Assembly: GCF_009831235.1 (NCBI RefSeq) | Contig: NZ_WUUL01000003.1 | Span: 186,001-250,000 of the forward strand | DNA from: Shimazuella alba | Lineage (GTDB): Bacteria > Bacillota > Bacilli > Thermoactinomycetales > Thermoactinomycetaceae | Reading direction: 5' to 3' | Length of the DNA stretch: 64,000 bases | Shown: positions 8,701 to 17,966 of the stretch, piece by piece | Numbering within the stretch: the stretch's first letter is position 1 | Layout: each line of letters starts with the position of its first letter | The notes under the pieces: generated by a model | Databases searched by the model: none | Told to the model about the DNA's origin: nothing | What the model saw: the letters and a program-made list of their open reading frames with translations, nothing else | Position numbers and translations under genes: made by a program

Positions 8701-9536
8701 TGACATCTAAATTTACTTTATTCAGCAATCTCTTTCTTGGATGGATTACTTTTACATTTGTTTTAGGTCTATCTCCTATTCTAGTGGATCAGCTTTCCAT
8801 TTTATACCCGATGAATGAGCCAATTCAACAAATGATACAAGGAGTGGTCGTCACGAGCATTACTTTGCCCATTATCCTTATTTTATGTAAAAAGGTCATT
8901 CATATTTCGCCGAGTCAACTGGGGTTGGTATCCTTTCGATATGGCTGGTTATTCTTTCTTTTTGGAATTGGCAGTTTTATCTGTTTTCTACTTTTTTCCC
9001 TCTGGCTTAGTCAGCAGTTTGGCTGGTCCAACATCATCTCCATACAGGCTTCTTTCCCTTTATTATGGATGATGCTGATCAATATACCTGCAGCATTCCT
9101 TTATGAAGCATTTCCAGAGGAGCTTGTCTTTCGAGGTTATCTTTTTTACAACCTCAACCAAGCTTTTCGACGCTGGTTAGCCGTTTTGATACAAGTTGGG
9201 TTATTTGTGCTCGCCCCTCTATCCATCACCATTATCTTACCAGTATTTGGATTGAAAGCTGGACTAGATTTTACTGTCGATTATGTCATTACACTCCTTA
9301 TTTTCGGGATTGTCCTTCAACTATGCAGAATTGTTTCCCGTAACCTATGGATGAACATTGGATTTCACCTGACATTTTTGATGAATTCACGATTTTTTGT
9401 TTCAGATAAAAGCCATTCATTTATTCAGGTTCAATTTATTCATGAATTAAGTATCGTGCTGATTTACTTAGGTCCTTGTATCTTTATGATAACTGTATTG
9501 TTTGTCATTCATAAAATGAAAAAGGGCAACGGATGA
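8697..9536 (+). CDS. CPBP family intramembrane glutamic endopeptidase (CAAX protease-like)
   Basis: Integral membrane protein of 279 residues with about seven to eight hydrophobic segments. The catalytic motif EELVFRG (EExxxR) lies near residue 141, with a second conserved His in IGFHLTFLMN near residue 222, as in Abi/CAAX proteases. In Gram-positive bacteria this family often serves bacteriocin maturation or self-immunity, or antibiotic and stress responses. Translational coupling to the MerR gene upstream suggests it is the regulator's target. The stop codon lies inside the terminator stem. Substrate unknown. Confidence 0.88.
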   Translation: MMTSKFTLFSNLFLGWITFTFVLGLSPILVDQLSILYPMNEPIQQMIQGVVVTSITLPIILILCKKVIHISPSQLGLVSFRYGWLFFLFGIGSFICFLLFSLWLSQQFGWSNIISIQASFPLLWMMLINIPAAFLYEAFPEELVFRGYLFYNLNQAFRRWLAVLIQVGLFVLAPLSITIILPVFGLKAGLDFTVDYVITLLIFGIVLQLCRIVSRNLWMNIGFHLTFLMNSRFFVSDKSHSFIQVQFIHELSIVLIYLGPCIFMITVLFVIHKMKKGNG

Positions 9537-9558
9537 TTTTATAGCCGTTGTGTTTTAT
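9528..9558 (+). terminator. Terminator of the merR-CPBP operon
   Basis: Stem CAACGG/CCGTTG followed by TGTTTTA; it overlaps the stop codon of the protease gene. Confidence 0.65.
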
Positions 9559-9579
9559 TGGTTCTAACATTCTAATGCT

Positions 9580-10257
9580 TTATAAGGATCTAGCAAGGCG
9601 GAAGCCTAGATCATCAATTTGAAATGTAGGGTGACTTCGACGGCGGCAAGTTGCCCCACAACCTCTAGCCTCTTCAGCCCAGCTTCCGCCACGGAAAATC
9701 CTATAGGATCCATATACATTCTCATCATATAAATCCCAACACCGCTCCCACACATTCCCCAACATATCGTAGGGCTTCCATGGATTTGGCTCCTTTGTAC
9801 CTACCTCATGAAGCACACCTTCTGAATTGTCATGATACCATGCTATTCGATCGAGTTCTCCCTATCGATAGCCAGATGTTCCTGCTTTGCATGCATACTG
9901 CCATTCTGCTTCTGTAGGAAGACGATAACCATCTGCATCCTAGTTACAACTAACACTTTCCCCTTTCTCACTTATTGTGTAACATTCTTTTAAACCTGAT
10001 TGCTTGGAAAGCAGATTACAAAATAAAATGGCTTCATTCCACGAAACATTCACAACTGGAGTCTGAGGATAATCATTTAATCCAATGGACCTTTGCAAGA
10101 TGGAGAAGTATAACTCTTTTGTAACAGGAACCTGTGCAAGCGACAAAGATTTGACCTCAACCATCCAAGTAGTCTTTTTTCGATCAACCCGTAATTCTAG
10201 ACTACCAGCAGGAATTTTTATCATTGGGTAATCTTCCAAACTCCTTGCTTGTAACAT
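9580..10257 (-). pseudogene. Formylglycine-generating-enzyme (FGE/SUMF1) domain protein with two in-frame TAG codons
   Basis: The frame encodes 226 codons of an FGE-sulfatase domain. Family marks include PVVNVSWNEAILFCNLLS, GYRLPTEAEWQYACKAGTSGYR, DMLGNVWERCWD, FRGGSWAEEARGC and LGFRLAR. The frame is intact except for amber codons at 9940-9942 (between SCN and DADGYRLP) and 9862-9864 (between TSGYR and GELDR). Single-base changes from TGG and TAT/TAC would produce both. Apart from these the conserved residues are all present, so inactivation looks recent; readthrough cannot be excluded. It lies next to a DUF4180 gene on the same strand, 21 bases downstream. Confidence 0.85.
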
Positions 10258-10278
10258 CTCTTTCCTCAGGCCCTTCTT

Positions 10279-10647
10279 TTATTTTCGCCTGCTTAATCTT
10301 TCTATCGCTTCTTCTTCGGTCGGTAAGAAAAAGATGTCGTTTCCTTTGTTGCACTCATAGATAAAGTCTTTTAAGCTTTGGCTGGAATACACAGAAAAAT
10401 CCCCAATAATTGCAACCTTCATATAATAATTGATAAACTTCTGAAGTACTTCGCCTGCAAGGCGTGTTTTCAGATCGAAAAATTGTTCGCTAAATAACGA
10501 TTTATGTACAATGATTCGGTTGCTGTCTGCCTCATATTGCACAGTTGCCATAAGATCCAAGGCAGATTGCACATCTTGTATGATAATCTGACTATCTTTG
10601 ACAATGGCAATATTTCCAATGCTTGTTTCTATCTTCGTTATACTCAT
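10279..10647 (-). CDS. DUF4180 domain protein
   Basis: I start at the internal ATG of MSITKIETSIGNIAIVKDSQ, giving 122 residues. An open frame continues about 100 codons upstream, but that part has no family resemblance and crosses the regulatory palindrome. DUF4180 proteins are short alpha/beta proteins of unknown function, with the pattern DVQSALDLMATVQYEADSNRI followed by FFDLKTRLAGEVLQKFINY. AGGA lies about nine bases upstream of the ATG. It precedes the broken FGE gene on the same strand, so the two probably formed an operon behind the palindrome at 10702-10727. Confidence 0.75.
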   Translation of the reverse strand: MSITKIETSIGNIAIVKDSQIIIQDVQSALDLMATVQYEADSNRIIVHKSLFSEQFFDLKTRLAGEVLQKFINYYMKVAIIGDFSVYSSQSLKDFIYECNKGNDIFFLPTEEEAIERLSRRK

Positions 10648-10701
10648 TTTCCAACATCCTAATTTCCTTATTATCGTTCTTTGACTGGTAAGCTTTCTCA
10701 C

Positions 10702-10727
10702 ATACCCGTTACAAATGTAACGGGTAT
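10702..10727. promoter_or_regulatory. Perfect 12-bp-arm palindrome upstream of the DUF4180 gene
   Basis: ATACCCGTTACA-AA-TGTAACGGGTAT is fully symmetric, about 55 bases upstream of the DUF4180 start. The tight two-base centre favours an operator for a dimeric repressor over a terminator. The regulator is not obvious nearby. The flanking bases up to 11105 contain no gene that I can support. Confidence 0.6.
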
Positions 10728-11105
10728 CTCCGTCCTTTACTAGAGGGATATTTGCTACTCGAAAGAAACTTAAACCTACTACCCAAACGTTAGCTACCCA
10801 TATGCAGGGTTTTAAGAATCTCCTACAGACATTCACCCATGATAGTATCATATCTTTGCTATGCCTTTGAATATCGGCTAGATAACTCTTGAATACTACT
10901 TCCTGCAAATCCTCATCCAACAACTTTTTGGCAAAACATAATATTTTCAATTTAACTCAGATCATCTCTTTTCTATATAAATCGCTCTCTTGTCACGAAC
11001 CATCCTGAACTTTAAATAGAACCACTGCGGTTTTTGAGTACCATTCCAACTCTTATCTGTAAATATAGTAAGCACGCTTAAAGAATACATGAGCCTCACA
11101 TATAG

Positions 11106-11145
11106 GAAAACGACTTGAGTATCCATGTACGCTCAAGTCGTTTTC
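11106..11145 (-). terminator. Terminator of the MHS transporter gene
   Basis: Stem GAAAACGACTTGAG/CTCAAGTCGTTTTC with a 12-base loop and T-runs on both strands, so it can act in both directions. Confidence 0.8.
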
Positions 11146-11208
11146 ATTTCCATTATAGGACACCTACATCATATATAAAAACAGATTAGGTCAAAATATA
11201 AATTTCAG

Positions 11209-12507
11209 CTAACGTGTTTCAGCATCCATATGAGATTCCTTTGAAGACTCTCCCATACGCCAATAGACGATAAAGCTTATGAGAATACAAGCTGCAACAT
11301 AGTAGTAAAAAGTACTTTCGAACCCAATACTTTTAAACCATAATGCGATAAACTCTGCTGTTCCTCCAAACACAGCAACAGTAATCGCATAAGGAAAACC
11401 TACGCCAAGGGCACGGATTTCTGTTGGGAATAGCTCAGCTTTTACGATCGCATTAATAGAAGTGTAACCAGTGACAATGATAAGACCTATCATCATGAGT
11501 AAAAAGGCACCTATAGGATTCTTCATTTGTTCCATAAATAAAAACAATGGCACTGTCAGTAAAGTCCCCAAAATACCAAAACTAATTAATAATGGACGCC
11601 TTCCAATTCGGTCAGACAGCAATCCAGCGATTGGTTGAAGGATAGCAAATATCAGCAAAGCAATAAAATTAATCCAGCTGACAACTTCTTTTTCGATTCC
11701 AACCGTATTGACCATAAACTTTTGCAGATATGTCGTGTAAGTATAGAAAGCAACTGTTCCACCAAGTGTTAATCCAACAACAACCATTACTGCCTTGGGA
11801 TGCTTCATCAGAGCCCGTATCGTCCCAGCGTTCTCTCGGCTCTTCGAACTCATCTTTGAAAATTGTTCTGATTCATCCATCGTACGACGTAGCCACAATA
11901 CAGCCAATGCTCCCATCGCTCCAATGACGAAAGGAATCCGCCAGCCCCAAGACTCCATAGCGGGTTCACTAAGGATTTGCTGAAGAATAATTTGGACACC
12001 AAGTGCCACCAACTGTCCAGCAATAAGTGTGACATACTGAAAACTCGAATAAAATCCGCGACGGCCTTTATTCGCCATCTCTGATAAATATGTTGCCGAG
12101 GTTCCATATTCACCGCCTAGCGATAACCCTTGAAGCAGACGTGCAAGGACTAAGATAATCGGAGCGGCCACACCAATTGTACTGTAACTGGGTGTAATGG
12201 CAATAATCAAAGAACCACTGGCCATAACAGTAATGGACAGCGTCAGAGCTGCACGACGGCCATAACGATCCGCATAACGACCTAGTAACAAACTCCCTAG
12301 CGGGCGCATCAGAAAACCAACAGCAAAGATTGCCGACGTGTTAAGCAGTTGGCTAGTTGGATCTCCCGTTGGGAAAAACTGTGCCGAGAAATACACAGAG
12401 AACGCAGCATATACATACCAGTCATACCATTCAATGAGATTACCAACCGAACCTTTGAAGATGTTACTTGTTATTCTTCGTGTTTTTGCGTGATCGGATT
12501 GAGACAT
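11209..12507 (-). CDS. MFS transporter, metabolite:H+ symporter (MHS) type
   Basis: Twelve-helix major facilitator of 432 residues resembling the ProP/KgtP branch, which imports organic acids, betaine or proline with protons. Visible marks are GNLIEWYDWYVYAAF in helix 1, the loop signature RYADRYGRRAAL (about residue 85) and RLLQGLSLGGEYG. A second loop motif SDRIGRRPLL lies in the middle of the chain. GAGGAGGAAAC precedes the chosen ATG (MSQSDHAK); the frame extends 12 codons further without a binding site. A degraded copy of its 3' half lies at 7455-7790. Substrate cannot be assigned. Confidence 0.88.
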   Translation of the reverse strand: MSQSDHAKTRRITSNIFKGSVGNLIEWYDWYVYAAFSVYFSAQFFPTGDPTSQLLNTSAIFAVGFLMRPLGSLLLGRYADRYGRRAALTLSITVMASGSLIIAITPSYSTIGVAAPIILVLARLLQGLSLGGEYGTSATYLSEMANKGRRGFYSSFQYVTLIAGQLVALGVQIILQQILSEPAMESWGWRIPFVIGAMGALAVLWLRRTMDESEQFSKMSSKSRENAGTIRALMKHPKAVMVVVGLTLGGTVAFYTYTTYLQKFMVNTVGIEKEVVSWINFIALLIFAILQPIAGLLSDRIGRRPLLISFGILGTLLTVPLFLFMEQMKNPIGAFLLMMIGLIIVTGYTSINAIVKAELFPTEIRALGVGFPYAITVAVFGGTAEFIALWFKSIGFESTFYYYVAACILISFIVYWRMGESSKESHMDAETR

Positions 12508-13353
12508 TGTTTCCTCCTCGTAATGTTCCAGTGATAGACTCATTCTTCAAGTTACATGTGATCCTCATTTCTAATTTTTACATGAAAGAATATTTTTACT
12601 CAGAAAAGTACAACCTTGAGGGATTCACTTCAAAAACTTTTAAAAATATTTTCCACTGATATAAAAAATGAGTCAACAAATCCTAGTTACATACATATTA
12701 TAAACCGCCATCCCTTGTATGTACAAAGCCATAAAAACAAAGGATTTCTTCACTTCCCTTAAACAGGTTAGATTTTCTACTGAGTCAATCAGTATCTTAA
12801 CTATGCCCAGCACTCGAACATAATGGATTTCTTGATTACTTCAACTCCCTCCTAAATCTACCTCCATATCTTTCCTACATAGAAACCAAAAACACTACAG
12901 GTACAGAGAAGTACAGCACATGGAGGAAATCTATTACAAGCCTAAATATAGTTCCGTCCAATCTACAGCCGTAGATTTTTAAAATTATATCATCATTTAT
13001 GTGTTTTTACGTTAAAAATCAATAATTTCTGATCAATATTTTTTCATCCCTCCATTGTCCACAGGACGATATCGATGGCATTCAGCGAATCTGGGAAGTC
13101 TTCGTGAGGCCAGTGAAAGAAGAACATGGTAGCTTTCTACAGATGCCTCTCAGGCAGCTCTTGTTATCCTTAATGCGGAGTGATGATAGTCGAAACTACA
13201 TGGAGATTTTGGTATCTGTGGAATATGTTTTGGCGGCCATTTCCACAAAGATAATTCATAGATTGAGTTTTTTCCGTAGTACATACAGAGAAAAGGGCTT
13301 TTCTCTTATTCGATAGCTTTCCTATAATGTTAAAAAACGCAAAAAAATAATTA
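12508..13353. other. Gene-poor AT-rich spacer
   Basis: No credible gene. A plus-strand open stretch from about 13068 reads like protein (DDIDGIQRIWEVFV onward) but has no binding site and matches no family I know. It may be an old gene remnant. Confidence 0.4.
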
Positions 13354-13383
13354 TAGACAACATTTATCCTTGTTATATATAAT
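13354..13383 (+). promoter_or_regulatory. Probable promoter of the azoreductase gene
   Basis: TAGACA (13354-13359), an 18-base spacer and TATAAT (13378-13383), about 30 bases before the ATG. Confidence 0.55.
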
Positions 13384-13416
13384 AGGAAAGAATCAATTAG
13401 ATAAGGTGATGATATT

Positions 13417-14067
13417 ATGGTGAAAATGCTGATTATTAATGCCCATCCTCAAATTAATTCTAAAACCTCCATTAGTTTAGAAGTATATGATTACTTTATA
13501 AAAGTATATAAAAGCTTAAATCCTACAGGGTCAATCGAACAAATTAATTTATATAGTGATGATGTACCGCCAGTAGATAAAGTTGTTCTTGATGCACAGC
13601 AAAAGCTAATAGAAAAGAAAGAATGGAGTGAAGAACAAAAACGTATCATGGCCCGCAGGTCAGAAATATTGCAGCAATTTAAGAATGCAAATACGTATGT
13701 TATTGTCATGCCACTCCATAACTTTAATATCCCTTCCAAACTAAAAGATTATATGGATGCTATCATTGTTCCGCGTGAGACTTATAAATTTACGGAAGCT
13801 GGATCAGTAGGACTATTGAACGATGGTAGACGTATCCTTGTTATTCAGGGCAGTGGCTCTATCTATACAAATAATGATTGGTACAATGAAGTAGAATACT
13901 CTCATAAATACTTGAAATCGATGTTTGAATTTTTAGGAGTAAAAGAGTACCAAATTATCAGAGCTCAAGGCATTTCCTTACTAGATCGTGAGCAAATACG
14001 CAAAAAGGCATTTCAAGAAGCCGAAGAAGCAGCATTTAGGCTCGCTTCACCTGTAACAGTAGCTTAA
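13417..14067 (+). CDS. azoR: FMN-dependent NADH-azoreductase / quinone reductase family
   Basis: Flavodoxin-fold oxidoreductase of 216 residues. AzoR enzymes use FMN and NAD(P)H to reduce quinones and azo dyes by two electrons, protecting against thiol and quinone stress. The FMN phosphate loop NAHPQINSKTSIS lies at residues 8-20, and the second flavin segment VIVMPLHNFNIPSKLKDYMD near residue 96. The gene stands alone between its promoter and a terminator at 14105-14132. AAGGTGATGAT lies before the ATG. The family is clear; the actual acceptor is unknown. Confidence 0.9.
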   Translation: MVKMLIINAHPQINSKTSISLEVYDYFIKVYKSLNPTGSIEQINLYSDDVPPVDKVVLDAQQKLIEKKEWSEEQKRIMARRSEILQQFKNANTYVIVMPLHNFNIPSKLKDYMDAIIVPRETYKFTEAGSVGLLNDGRRILVIQGSGSIYTNNDWYNEVEYSHKYLKSMFEFLGVKEYQIIRAQGISLLDREQIRKKAFQEAEEAAFRLASPVTVA

Positions 14068-14104
14068 AATCACGGATATCGAACATTGCAATAAAAACGA
14101 ACTT

Positions 14105-14132
14105 AAAACCCTTATTACCCTAAGGGTTTTTA
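14105..14132 (+). terminator. Terminator of azoR
   Basis: Perfect stem AAAACCCTTA/TAAGGGTTTT with a six-base loop, ending in T-rich sequence. Confidence 0.85.
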
Positions 14133-14356
14133 TATTTTCACGATGTAATAATCTGCTGATTTTGAATGCATAACCTTAGCAAATTTCCTAAATGGAAAGA
14201 GATTCTTGATTTAACTTTGGTAAAAGCTTTCGTTATACGTGATAGGAAGAAAACTTATGCAAACAACTTCTACTCTTCCCAGAACTTTTACCGAATTTAC
14301 GTTCGTCTACTCGCTGGTAATTTGCTATAATGGATAAAAATGGGAGGAATGAAAAA

Positions 14357-15250
14357 ATGCAAAAAATCGTACCCCACTTATGGTTTGATAAAGAAGCGAA
14401 AGAAGCTGCCGAGTTTTATGTTTCTATTTTTAGTGACAACTCAGAGGTTACCAACATCACAACAATTCACAATACTCCATCAGGCGATTGTGATATTGTT
14501 TCGTTTGTGCTTGCTGGGCAAGACTTTATGGCGATCAATGCTGGACCTTTCTTCCAGTTTAATCCTTCTGTATCCTTCATGGTTTATTGTCAATCAAAAG
14601 AAACAGTGGATATGCTGTGGGACAAGTTGTTTGAAGGCGGTACAACACTTATGCCGCTCGATTCTTATCCATTTAGTGAGCGATATGGATGGCTGCAAGA
14701 CAAATACGGGCTCTCGTGGCAGATCATGCACAGTACCCAAGAGACTACACAAAAAATTACACCTTCTCTTCTGTTTACTGGAGATATATACGGAAAAGCA
14801 GAGGAAGCGATTAACTTTTATATCTCTGCATTTCAAAATGCTAACTTTGATGTGAAGTCACGATATGAAAAAGGAGAAGCACCTGATGCAGAAGGAACAC
14901 TAAAATTTGCTGCTTTTACTTTAGAGGGACAAAAATTTGCTGCAATGGACAGCGGTCATGAACACGGCTTTTCGTTTAATGAAGCAATTTCTTTTCTGGT
15001 GAATTGTGAAGATCAAACGGAGGTCGACTACTACTGGGAAAAGCTTTCCGCTGTACCAGAAGCAGAACAATGTGGCTGGTTGAAGGATAAATACGGGTTT
15101 TCATGGCAAATATCCCCCATACAATTGAATGAAATGATGCGTACGAACGATCGAGATAAGCTAAACTCTATTACACAAGCCTTTTTAAAAATGAAAAAGT
15201 TTGATCTTGCAGCATTAGAGAAAGCCTACAGGGAAAGTAAAACATCATAA
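14357..15250 (+). CDS. Tandem VOC-fold protein (PhnB-like / 3-dmu-9_3-mt domains)
   Basis: The 297-residue protein has two repeats of the PhnB-like glyoxalase-fold domain. Repeat 1 (about 1-130) begins [19 protein letters not shown] and ends [15 protein letters not shown]. Repeat 2 (about 137-270) begins [18 protein letters not shown] and ends [15 protein letters not shown]. The shared GWLxDKYGxSWQI end shows internal duplication. Members are usually single-domain; the fused form is found in several bacteria, and no reaction is established. GGGAGGA eight bases upstream selects MQKIVPH as the start. Confidence 0.85.
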   Translation: MQKIVPHLWFDKEAKEAAEFYVSIFSDNSEVTNITTIHNTPSGDCDIVSFVLAGQDFMAINAGPFFQFNPSVSFMVYCQSKETVDMLWDKLFEGGTTLMPLDSYPFSERYGWLQDKYGLSWQIMHSTQETTQKITPSLLFTGDIYGKAEEAINFYISAFQNANFDVKSRYEKGEAPDAEGTLKFAAFTLEGQKFAAMDSGHEHGFSFNEAISFLVNCEDQTEVDYYWEKLSAVPEAEQCGWLKDKYGFSWQISPIQLNEMMRTNDRDKLNSITQAFLKMKKFDLAALEKAYRESKTS

Positions 15251-15283
15251 AAAGAGCGACTAATCTGGTCCCTCTTTTTTATT
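15247..15283 (+). terminator. Terminator of the VOC gene
   Basis: AAAAAGAG-N-CTCTTTTTT with a partly paired loop directly after the stop. It also has a T-run on the minus strand and may serve the convergent gene. Confidence 0.7.
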
Positions 15284-15288
15284 TATCT

Positions 15289-15591
15289 TCATCTTTTTGG
15301 TGTAGAAAATATATCGTAACTCAAACCTGAAATTTGCCGGATATGCTCATTCACCCTTGTCTCCGCAAGATGAAGTAATTCGATTTCAATCACTTGATTG
15401 TCCATCGTCACCAGTTCAACCCTTGATACAGGAGAAAGACTTGGTTTAAACAGATTGGTAGTAAAATAAGCTCTATTTCCCCTTCTGCTTTCTGGTTTTC
15501 GGTTAACAAGGTGAAAAAAGGCTGCGATTTTTAAATGAGTGACAAACGCTTCAACGTAGTGACATTCCCCTTTCAAATACATAGATAACAT
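15289..15591 (-). CDS. Small hypothetical protein
   Basis: Protein of 100 residues that I cannot assign. The N-terminus, MLSMYLKGECHYVEAFVTHLKI, recalls short Bacillus proteins of the YvzF/DUF3970 kind, in which a short strand is followed by a helix; this is a weak impression. The frame is open and ends SYDIFSTPKR. It follows two broken small genes on the same strand (15606-16135), whose first product starts with a similar strand-helix pattern. The three may therefore be one small operon of related proteins, only this one of which is still intact. Confidence 0.5.
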   Translation of the reverse strand: MLSMYLKGECHYVEAFVTHLKIAAFFHLVNRKPESRRGNRAYFTTNLFKPSLSPVSRVELVTMDNQVIEIELLHLAETRVNEHIRQISGLSYDIFSTPKR

Positions 15592-15605
15592 ACTTAATCC
15601 CCCTA

Positions 15606-15862
15606 TTATTTTTGTATTCCATTTAATAGATTGAGGTATCGATCCATTCTCTGAATTTTATCTATCTCCGACATCGCAATACGCATCATCATGGAAGTAT
15701 GCAGCGTGCGAACTTCTCTGATAGTTGCTTTCCCCACAAATCGAGTAAGCGTCTCCCATTTGATTGAAGGAATTTGTAGTTGCTTATGATACCTTGCATG
15801 GATTCTCCTAAGTAGATAAACTCATTTATCGCTTCGATTAGATCTGACGTATTTTCGCTCAT
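15606..15862 (-). pseudogene. Frameshifted small hypothetical gene
   Basis: The start MSENTSDLIEAINEFIYLGE overlaps the previous stop as ATGA. After about 30 codons the sense continues in another frame, ending RTLHTSMMMRIAMSEIDKIQ and NGIQK before TAA at 15606-15608. A one-base change near 15775 would restore a single product of about 85 residues. Function unknown. Confidence 0.55.
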
Positions 15863-16135
15863 CGAAATTGCTTTCTCCATGAAATGAATTGTTCTGTATC
15901 ACCATAAGACACAAAAAACTTAGCTACCTCGTTTTCAATCTGAGCAATTTTCACCTCTCCTATCTCCCTCACCTCCAACATGTCGCTTAAGAAAAGTGAA
16001 TTCCACCACATCTTTCTCTTGTGAAAGGGAATACCTCGCACTAGCATAAATCGCATAGCGTTCATCTGATTTCATAAAGGTAATAAAATCGCGAATCGCC
16101 TCTCCTTTGCCTTCGATTTTTAACAATAAATCCAT
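15859..16135 (-). pseudogene. Frameshifted small hypothetical gene
   Basis: Starts MDLLLKIEGKGEAIRDFITF. After EFTFL the sense continues in a second frame as DMLEVREIGEVKIAQIENEV and ends WRKQFR. The shift lies near 15985. The reconstructed protein of about 90 residues has a strand-helix start like the gene at 15289, so the two may be related. The breakage could be real or a sequencing error. Confidence 0.55.
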
Positions 16136-16291
16136 GTGAAATTCTCCTCTTTTCTATCCAACGTCTTTCTTTCACAAGCATAAGGCAGTACAAACAAATA
16201 TTCATAATTATTTGAAGAAATTATCTTTTTCTTCTTATGTAAAAGAAACTTGATTACAATTTTTAAGTAGTAAGGAGTGGAAACCAATCGA

Positions 16292-17826
16292 ATGAAAGCT
16301 ACTATATTTGTTTCCTATGAACAAGGAGAGAAAATCCGCAAAGCGAGGAGAAAACAAAAGATTACCCAAGAAGATTTGGCTCTGTCTCTCGACATCTCCC
16401 CTTCTCTAGTCAGCAAAATCGAGCGTGGGGCGTATCAAGTGGCGGAAGATAACTTGGTGGCAATTTGTGATTTTTTGGGGTTAGAAGTAGAAGAACTATT
16501 AGAGGAAAAAAGGAAGGATGCGATAATCAAGTTGATATTCGATTGCTATTGAAGACAATTGAACATGATATTCACTTAGTTGGGGTAAATGAAGCATGGA
16601 AGGAATTAAACAGTATTCAATTAGAACCAGATGACCCTTTGTTGGGAGAGTATTATTTTTTATTAGGGCAGATTTATGAAGCAAAACAAAATTGGTGTAA
16701 GGCACAAGAATTTTATGAGAAAGCAATATGGTACATAGACAATATTTCATTACTAAACAATTCTAATATTATATCAGGCTGCTACTATGGTTTAGGAAGA
16801 ATCCTTGGCAAACAAAGTAAATTAATACAAGCAATCGCCATATTGAAAAAAGGAGAAAAGTATTTTATAGAGGGAACAGAACGGAGTTATCTAAAATACA
16901 ACATATTGTTAAGTCAAGCAATTTTTTTAGAAAAGCTCAATCAAAACGAAGAAGCATTTCGTATTACCGATGAGTTAATAGATTGCAAATCATTAGTTGC
17001 TAGTACAGAAGCAAAAACAAATCTTGAACAACTTCAAGCAACACTATTGAATAAATTCGGATTCTATGAACAATCCATTCGAATATCAGAAGAAGGTATG
17101 ATACTGGCTCGATTGGATAAGCTTTATGACCGAACATTTGAGTTATGGACAACCAGAGGGGAAAGTTATAGAAAGAAAAAAGAATTTATCAATGCCAAGC
17201 AATGTTTGAAAACTGCTCTAAAATTAAAACAAAAAATTCGATATGTTCCTCTGACCATCAGCACTTACACTCAATTAGGTTTGTTATACTTAGAATTAAA
17301 TAACAATCAAAAAGCAAAGACAACACTAGAACAAGCTGTTGGTATCGGGAAAGAAACAAAAGATAAACCCCACTTAGTGAATGCTTTAATTGTTCTAGGA
17401 GACTGTTATCTCCAAAAAGAACAATATACTCAAGCAAAAAAACAATAGGAAGAAGCTCTCTTGATTACAGAAACTCATCATTATACTCAACATGAATGGG
17501 ACATTTTAATGAAACTAGCAGAGACTTGTAAGAAGGATAATCTAAATGATTTCCGAAAATACGTAGAACAATTTCATCAGTTATCTTTAGAGCTATGGAA
17601 AGGTGGTGCAAAAAGTATGTCATTTAACCATAGTTTAGGAACTTCAAGACATTTAGAAGCAGAGCCGCCAGATATGAATAAGATTTTAAAACAAATCTGT
17701 TGTGAACAATGGGTATTTAAACAGAACAAACAAATCCAATCAAGATATGCTCCTACTGGATTTGTTTTTTTGTCCTCACAAACCTATATCATGGACAAGA
17801 GAACCGTCCTGTCGCAACAATATTAA
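16292..17826 (+). pseudogene. XRE-TPR regulator (RRNPP-like) broken by a frameshift and a TAG
   Basis: The first 85 residues are a Cro/C1 helix-turn-helix (KIRKARRKQKITQEDLALSL, then SPSLVSKIERGAY). The sense then moves to another frame near 16510, close to a run of A, and continues as a TPR array (GEYYFLLGQIYEAKQNWCKA, YTQLGLLYLELNNNQKAKTT). An in-frame TAG at 17446-17448 interrupts KKQ-EEALLITETHHY. The last part of the frame runs through a terminator at 17731-17771, so the natural stop is also lost. The layout recalls Rap/PlcR-type peptide receptors. No signal-peptide gene is visible downstream, where a foreign cassette begins. Confidence 0.78.
17731..17771 (+). terminator. Terminator of the XRE-TPR gene
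   Basis: Stem CAAATCCA/TGGATTTG followed by seven T. It lies inside the damaged reading frame, showing that the original gene ended upstream. Confidence 0.75.
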
Positions 17827-17877
17827 ATCCAGTTCGGCTTTCTCCTGACTGGTTCTTTGTTTCTTACTACAGTGCAA

Positions 17878-17890
17878 CACTCGAATACCT
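17878..17890 (+). repeat. Left copy of a 13-bp direct repeat flanking cassette 2
   Basis: CACTCGAATACCT here and CACTCGAATAACT at 18633-18645 (12 of 13 identical, same orientation) bracket the foreign-composition gene and its hairpin. They could be attachment-site halves or a target duplication. Confidence 0.45.
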
Positions 17891-17916
17891 CTTTGTTGCT
17901 CGCAAAAAACGCACGA

Positions 17917-17948
17917 GCCCGGGGTTAGTGTAGGTACTAACCCCGGGC
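17917..17948 (-). terminator. GC-rich hairpin ending cassette 2
   Basis: Perfect 13-bp stem GCCCGGGGTTAGT/ACTAACCCCGGGC with a six-base loop, just after the stop of the minus-strand gene. A T-run appears only about seven bases later. Confidence 0.8.
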
Positions 17949-17966
17949 ACGGACCCGCATCAATTT

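Noticed and set aside
13104-13316. 70-codon frame before azoR
   Set aside because: No binding site, no family resemblance and position in a decayed spacer; noted only as a possible remnant.
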